Of a stretch of DNA of 64,000 nt, positions 61,480 through 64,000 are shown piece by piece (positions within the stretch are counted from its first letter, which is position 1; the number at the start of each line of letters is the position of its first letter). Location: contig NZ_JAFCKF010000004.1 in NCBI RefSeq assembly GCF_018130545.1, positions 1 to 64,000 of the forward strand, written 5' to 3'. Under the pieces are notes generated by a model, which saw only the letters and a program-made list of their open reading frames with translations, was not told the origin of the DNA and did no database searches. The position numbers were made by a program, and so were the translations under genes. Source of the DNA: Bradyrhizobium tropiciagri. GTDB lineage: Bacteria > Pseudomonadota > Alphaproteobacteria > Rhizobiales > Xanthobacteraceae.

Positions 61480-64000
61480 CTAGCTCGCGGCTTCCAGCCG
61501 TTCCTCGGTGAGCAGACGCGTCGCGGCGTCGGCGTCCATCGGCTCGCCGAAGGCAAAGCCCTGCGCGTATTCGCAGCCGAGCTGGTAGAGCTCGACGGCA
61601 TCCGAATCCGTCTCGGCGCCTTCCGCGACCACGTCCATGCCGAGATCATGCGCCAGCGCGATGATCGATTTCAGGATCACCGGGCGGGTGCCACGGCTCG
61701 TGGTGCGGACGAACGACTGGTCGATCTTGATGGTGTCGAACGGGAAGCGCTGCAGATAGGACAGCGAGGAGTGGCCGGTGCCGAAATCATCGAGCGACAG
61801 CCCGGTGCCGAGCTCGCGGATCCGCGCCAGCATCTGGGCGGCGTGCTCCGGATTCTCCATCACAAGCGATTCCGTCAGCTCCAGCTTCAGCGTGCCGCGC
61901 GCCACCGACGAGCGCGACAGCACGGTGCGGATATCGTGGATCAGATCGTGGCGGAGCAACTGCCGCGACGACACGTTGACCGAGGCGAAGATCGGCTCGC
62001 GGGCGCGCATCGCGCGCTGCCACACCGCGAGCTGGCGCGCGGTCTGGTCCATCACGAACATGCCGAGATCGACGATCAGGCCGGTCTCCTCGGCGACGTT
62101 GATGAATTCCGACGGCGACATCCGGCCGAGCTTCGGATGATCCCAGCGCGCCAGCGCCTCGAAGCCGGCGATCGCGCGATCTTCCAGCCGCACGATCGGC
62201 TGGTACAGGATCGTGATCTCCTGGCGCTCGATGGCACGGCGCAGGTCGCTCTCCAGCGTCAGGCGATCGGTCTTCCGCGCCCGCATCGCCGGCTTGTAGA
62301 CGTCGATGCGGTCGCCGCCGATCCGCTTCGAGTGATACATCGCAAGCTCGGCGTCCTTGATGATCTCGTCGGTCAGCGGCGCGGCCGGGTCGGACAGCGC
62401 GAGGCCGATCGAGGCGGTCAGGAAGATCTCGCGGTCGTTGAAGGCGATCGGGGCGCGGATGGTCTTGCGGATGGTCTCGGCGAAATTGGTGATCCGCGCC
62501 GGGTCCTGCTCGGACAGCAGGATCAGGCCGAACTGGTCGCCGGCCATCCGTGCCAGCGTGTCCTGCGGCTTGAGGATGCGGGTCAGGCGCCGCGCCAGCG
62601 TCAGCAGGATGGAATCGCCGACCGCAATGCCGACGGAATCGTTGACCTGCTTGAAGCGGTCGAGATCGATCACCATCAAGGTCGGCCGCAGGTTCGGCAT
62701 GGTCTTGGCGAGATTGGCCACAGCGCTGAGGCGATCCATGAACAGCCGGCGGTTGGGCAGGCCGGTCAGGTTGTCGTGCACGGAGTCATGCAGCATCCGC
62801 TCTTCCGAGTTCTTGAACTCGGTGACGTCGGTCAGGGTGCCGACCACGCGCGAGACCTCGCCGTCGGAGCCGACCACCGGGCGCGCCTTCAGCGCGAACC
62901 ACATGAAATGGCCGTCGGGCGTGCGCAGCCGGAAATCCTGCACCAGGCGGCCGCGGCGCTGGTCGAGCACGCTGTCGAGCGCGGCGCGGAAGCGGTCCTG
63001 GTCGAGCGGGTGCAGCACCTCGAGCCATTTCGCGGCCGGGCCTTCCAGCGTGCCGCGCTTCAGCCCGAGCAGGGCCTCGGTCTCCGGGCTGGTGAACACC
63101 TTGTCGGCGGAGACGTCCCAGTCCCAGATCAGATCGCCGGAGCCGGTCAGCGCCAGTGCGCGGCGCTCGACGTCGGAGACGACGCCGGTGGTGGCGCCGC
63201 CCCCGGCGAAGGCGTGCTGCATCACCGTGAACCCGATCAGCATCACGATCAGCACCAGGCCGCCGAGCAGCGCCGGGCCGACGATGTCGTTGGTCACGGA
63301 GCCCGCAACCGTCATGCCGGCCGCGACCACCCAGACCACCAGCAGGAACCAGGTCGGGATCAGCAGCACCGCGCGGTCGAAGCCATGGGTCGAGAGATAG
63401 ACGATCAGCGCGAAGCCGGCGAAGGCGATCATGACCAGCGACATCCGCGCGATGCCGGAGGCGACCGCGGGATCGAACAGCGCCAGCGCCACCAGCGAGC
63501 CGAGGAAGACCAGCCAGCCGATCGTGATGTGCGAGTAGCGCACGTGCCATCGACTGAGATTGAGATACGCGAACAGGAACACCAGCAGTGTCGCCGCGAG
63601 GATCGCCTCGCCCGCCGCGCGCCAGACGCGCTCGGCGTTGTTCGACATATCGAGCACCTTGCCCCAGAAGCCGAAATCGACGCCGATATAGACGAGCACC
63701 GCCCAGGCCAGTGCGGCGGCAGCGGGGAACATGATGCTGCCCTTGACCACAAACAAAATCGTGAGCACCAGCGCGAGCAGGCCCGAGATGCCGATCACGA
63801 TGCCCTGATACAGCGTGAACGAGTTGACCTTGTCCTTGTAGGCGTCGGGTTCCCACAGATAGAGCTGCGGCAGCTTGTCGGTGCGCAGTTCCGCGACATA
63901 GGTGACGACGGCGCCGGGATCGAGCGTGATGCGGAACACGTCGGCGGTCGGGCTCTCCTGCCGCTCCGGACGATCGCCGACCGACGGCGTGATGGTGGCG
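61480..64000 (-). CDS. Sensory GGDEF-EAL phosphodiesterase, N-terminus beyond window
   Basis: The frame is open to the right edge, so the start is outside; at least 839 residues are seen. Order: a periplasmic DISM-type domain, seven hydrophobic helices (about 60-270), a PAS domain (near TGSGDLIWDWDVSADKV), a GGDEF domain with the altered loop RMAGDQFGLI, and an EAL domain with AGFEALARWDH, ENPEHAAQ, DDFGTGHSSLSYL and KIDQSF intact. It should hydrolyse c-di-GMP, with the GGDEF part as a non-cyclising regulator. Confidence 0.92.
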   Translation of the reverse strand, partial: ATITPSVGDRPERQESPTADVFRITLDPGAVVTYVAELRTDKLPQLYLWEPDAYKDKVNSFTLYQGIVIGISGLLALVLTILFVVKGSIMFPAAAALAWAVLVYIGVDFGFWGKVLDMSNNAERVWRAAGEAILAATLLVFLFAYLNLSRWHVRYSHITIGWLVFLGSLVALALFDPAVASGIARMSLVMIAFAGFALIVYLSTHGFDRAVLLIPTWFLLVVWVVAAGMTVAGSVTNDIVGPALLGGLVLIVMLIGFTVMQHAFAGGGATTGVVSDVERRALALTGSGDLIWDWDVSADKVFTSPETEALLGLKRGTLEGPAAKWLEVLHPLDQDRFRAALDSVLDQRRGRLVQDFRLRTPDGHFMWFALKARPVVGSDGEVSRVVGTLTDVTEFKNSEERMLHDSVHDNLTGLPNRRLFMDRLSAVANLAKTMPNLRPTLMVIDLDRFKQVNDSVGIAVGDSILLTLARRLTRILKPQDTLARMAGDQFGLILLSEQDPARITNFAETIRKTIRAPIAFNDREIFLTASIGLALSDPAAPLTDEIIKDAELAMYHSKRIGGDRIDVYKPAMRARKTDRLTLESDLRRAIERQEITILYQPIVRLEDRAIAGFEALARWDHPKLGRMSPSEFINVAEETGLIVDLGMFVMDQTARQLAVWQRAMRAREPIFASVNVSSRQLLRHDLIHDIRTVLSRSSVARGTLKLELTESLVMENPEHAAQMLARIRELGTGLSLDDFGTGHSSLSYLQRFPFDTIKIDQSFVRTTSRGTRPVILKSIIALAHDLGMDVVAEGAETDSDAVELYQLGCEYAQGFAFGEPMDADAATRLLTEERLEAAS

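Noticed and set aside
1-64000. CRISPR array or complete tRNA/rRNA gene
   Set aside because: I saw no regularly spaced direct repeats, no rRNA sequence and only 3'-half tRNA remnants.

Overview
The window is high-GC alphaproteobacterial DNA, most likely Bradyrhizobium or a close relative in the Nitrobacteraceae. This rests on gene content (DUF736 and ParB-like mobile-element genes, rhizobial IS1182 and IS66 pieces, sensory GGDEF/EAL proteins, UDP-galactopyranose mutase) and on palindromic intergenic repeats of Bradyrhizobium type. No search could be run, so all family names come from reading motifs.

Layout. (1) 1-3.0 kb: backbone of an integrative element, with the C-terminus of a ParB-family protein and two DUF736 genes, each behind a long, similar GC-rich leader and closed by a strong terminator. 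(2) 3.4-13.2 kb: lower-GC cargo, with a class C beta-lactamase-like hydrolase, an XRE regulator with a divergent partner, a lone 1202-residue STAND NTPase that looks like an antiviral (Avs-type) sensor, a trypsin-like protease, a HEPN protein, a frameshifted H-NS-like gene and a small membrane protein. (3) 13.6-23.8 kb: a compact two-armed cassette. The + strand carries an unknown gene, then patatin, metallo-beta-lactamase-fold protein and CHAT/caspase-like protease. The - strand carries an overlapping operon of SPPY-type DNA methyltransferase, sigma-70-like factor, small protein, ImmA/IrrE protease, NurA-like nuclease and HerA ATPase. The arms converge with 27 bp between stops. I know no named system with this composition, and it is my main candidate for an undescribed conflict system. 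(4) 24.2-34.4 kb: a mosaic of secreted, TPR, WD40, MscL and small membrane proteins with an IS66 tail, a complete IS1182-family element, a 5' piece of a group II intron, a tRNA 3'-half remnant and an AlpA-type excisionase.

(5) 35.0-39.7 kb: a three-gene - strand operon of a long coiled-coil protein, a ClpA/ClpB-like double AAA+ ATPase whose first Walker A lysine is replaced, and a membrane protein. Its function is unknown. (6) 40.4-64.0 kb: chromosome-like genes: DUF2945 and DUF488 proteins, a secreted metacaspase-like protein, a glycosyltransferase divergent from glf, a truncated serine hydrolase, a sorbosone-dehydrogenase-like enzyme, two alpha/beta hydrolases, a TMEM175 channel, a CGNR regulator, a haloacid dehalogenase, a PaaK-like ligase followed by an ABC-2 exporter and a GNAT enzyme, a DEAD-box helicase, a sensory diguanylate cyclase and, running off the right edge, an EAL phosphodiesterase.

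How the parts fit: the left 34 kb reads as a layered mobile region carrying several independent defence-like modules. The right 24 kb is ordinary chromosome with palindromic repeats, one of which appears to have been absorbed into the coding frame of the DEAD-box helicase.
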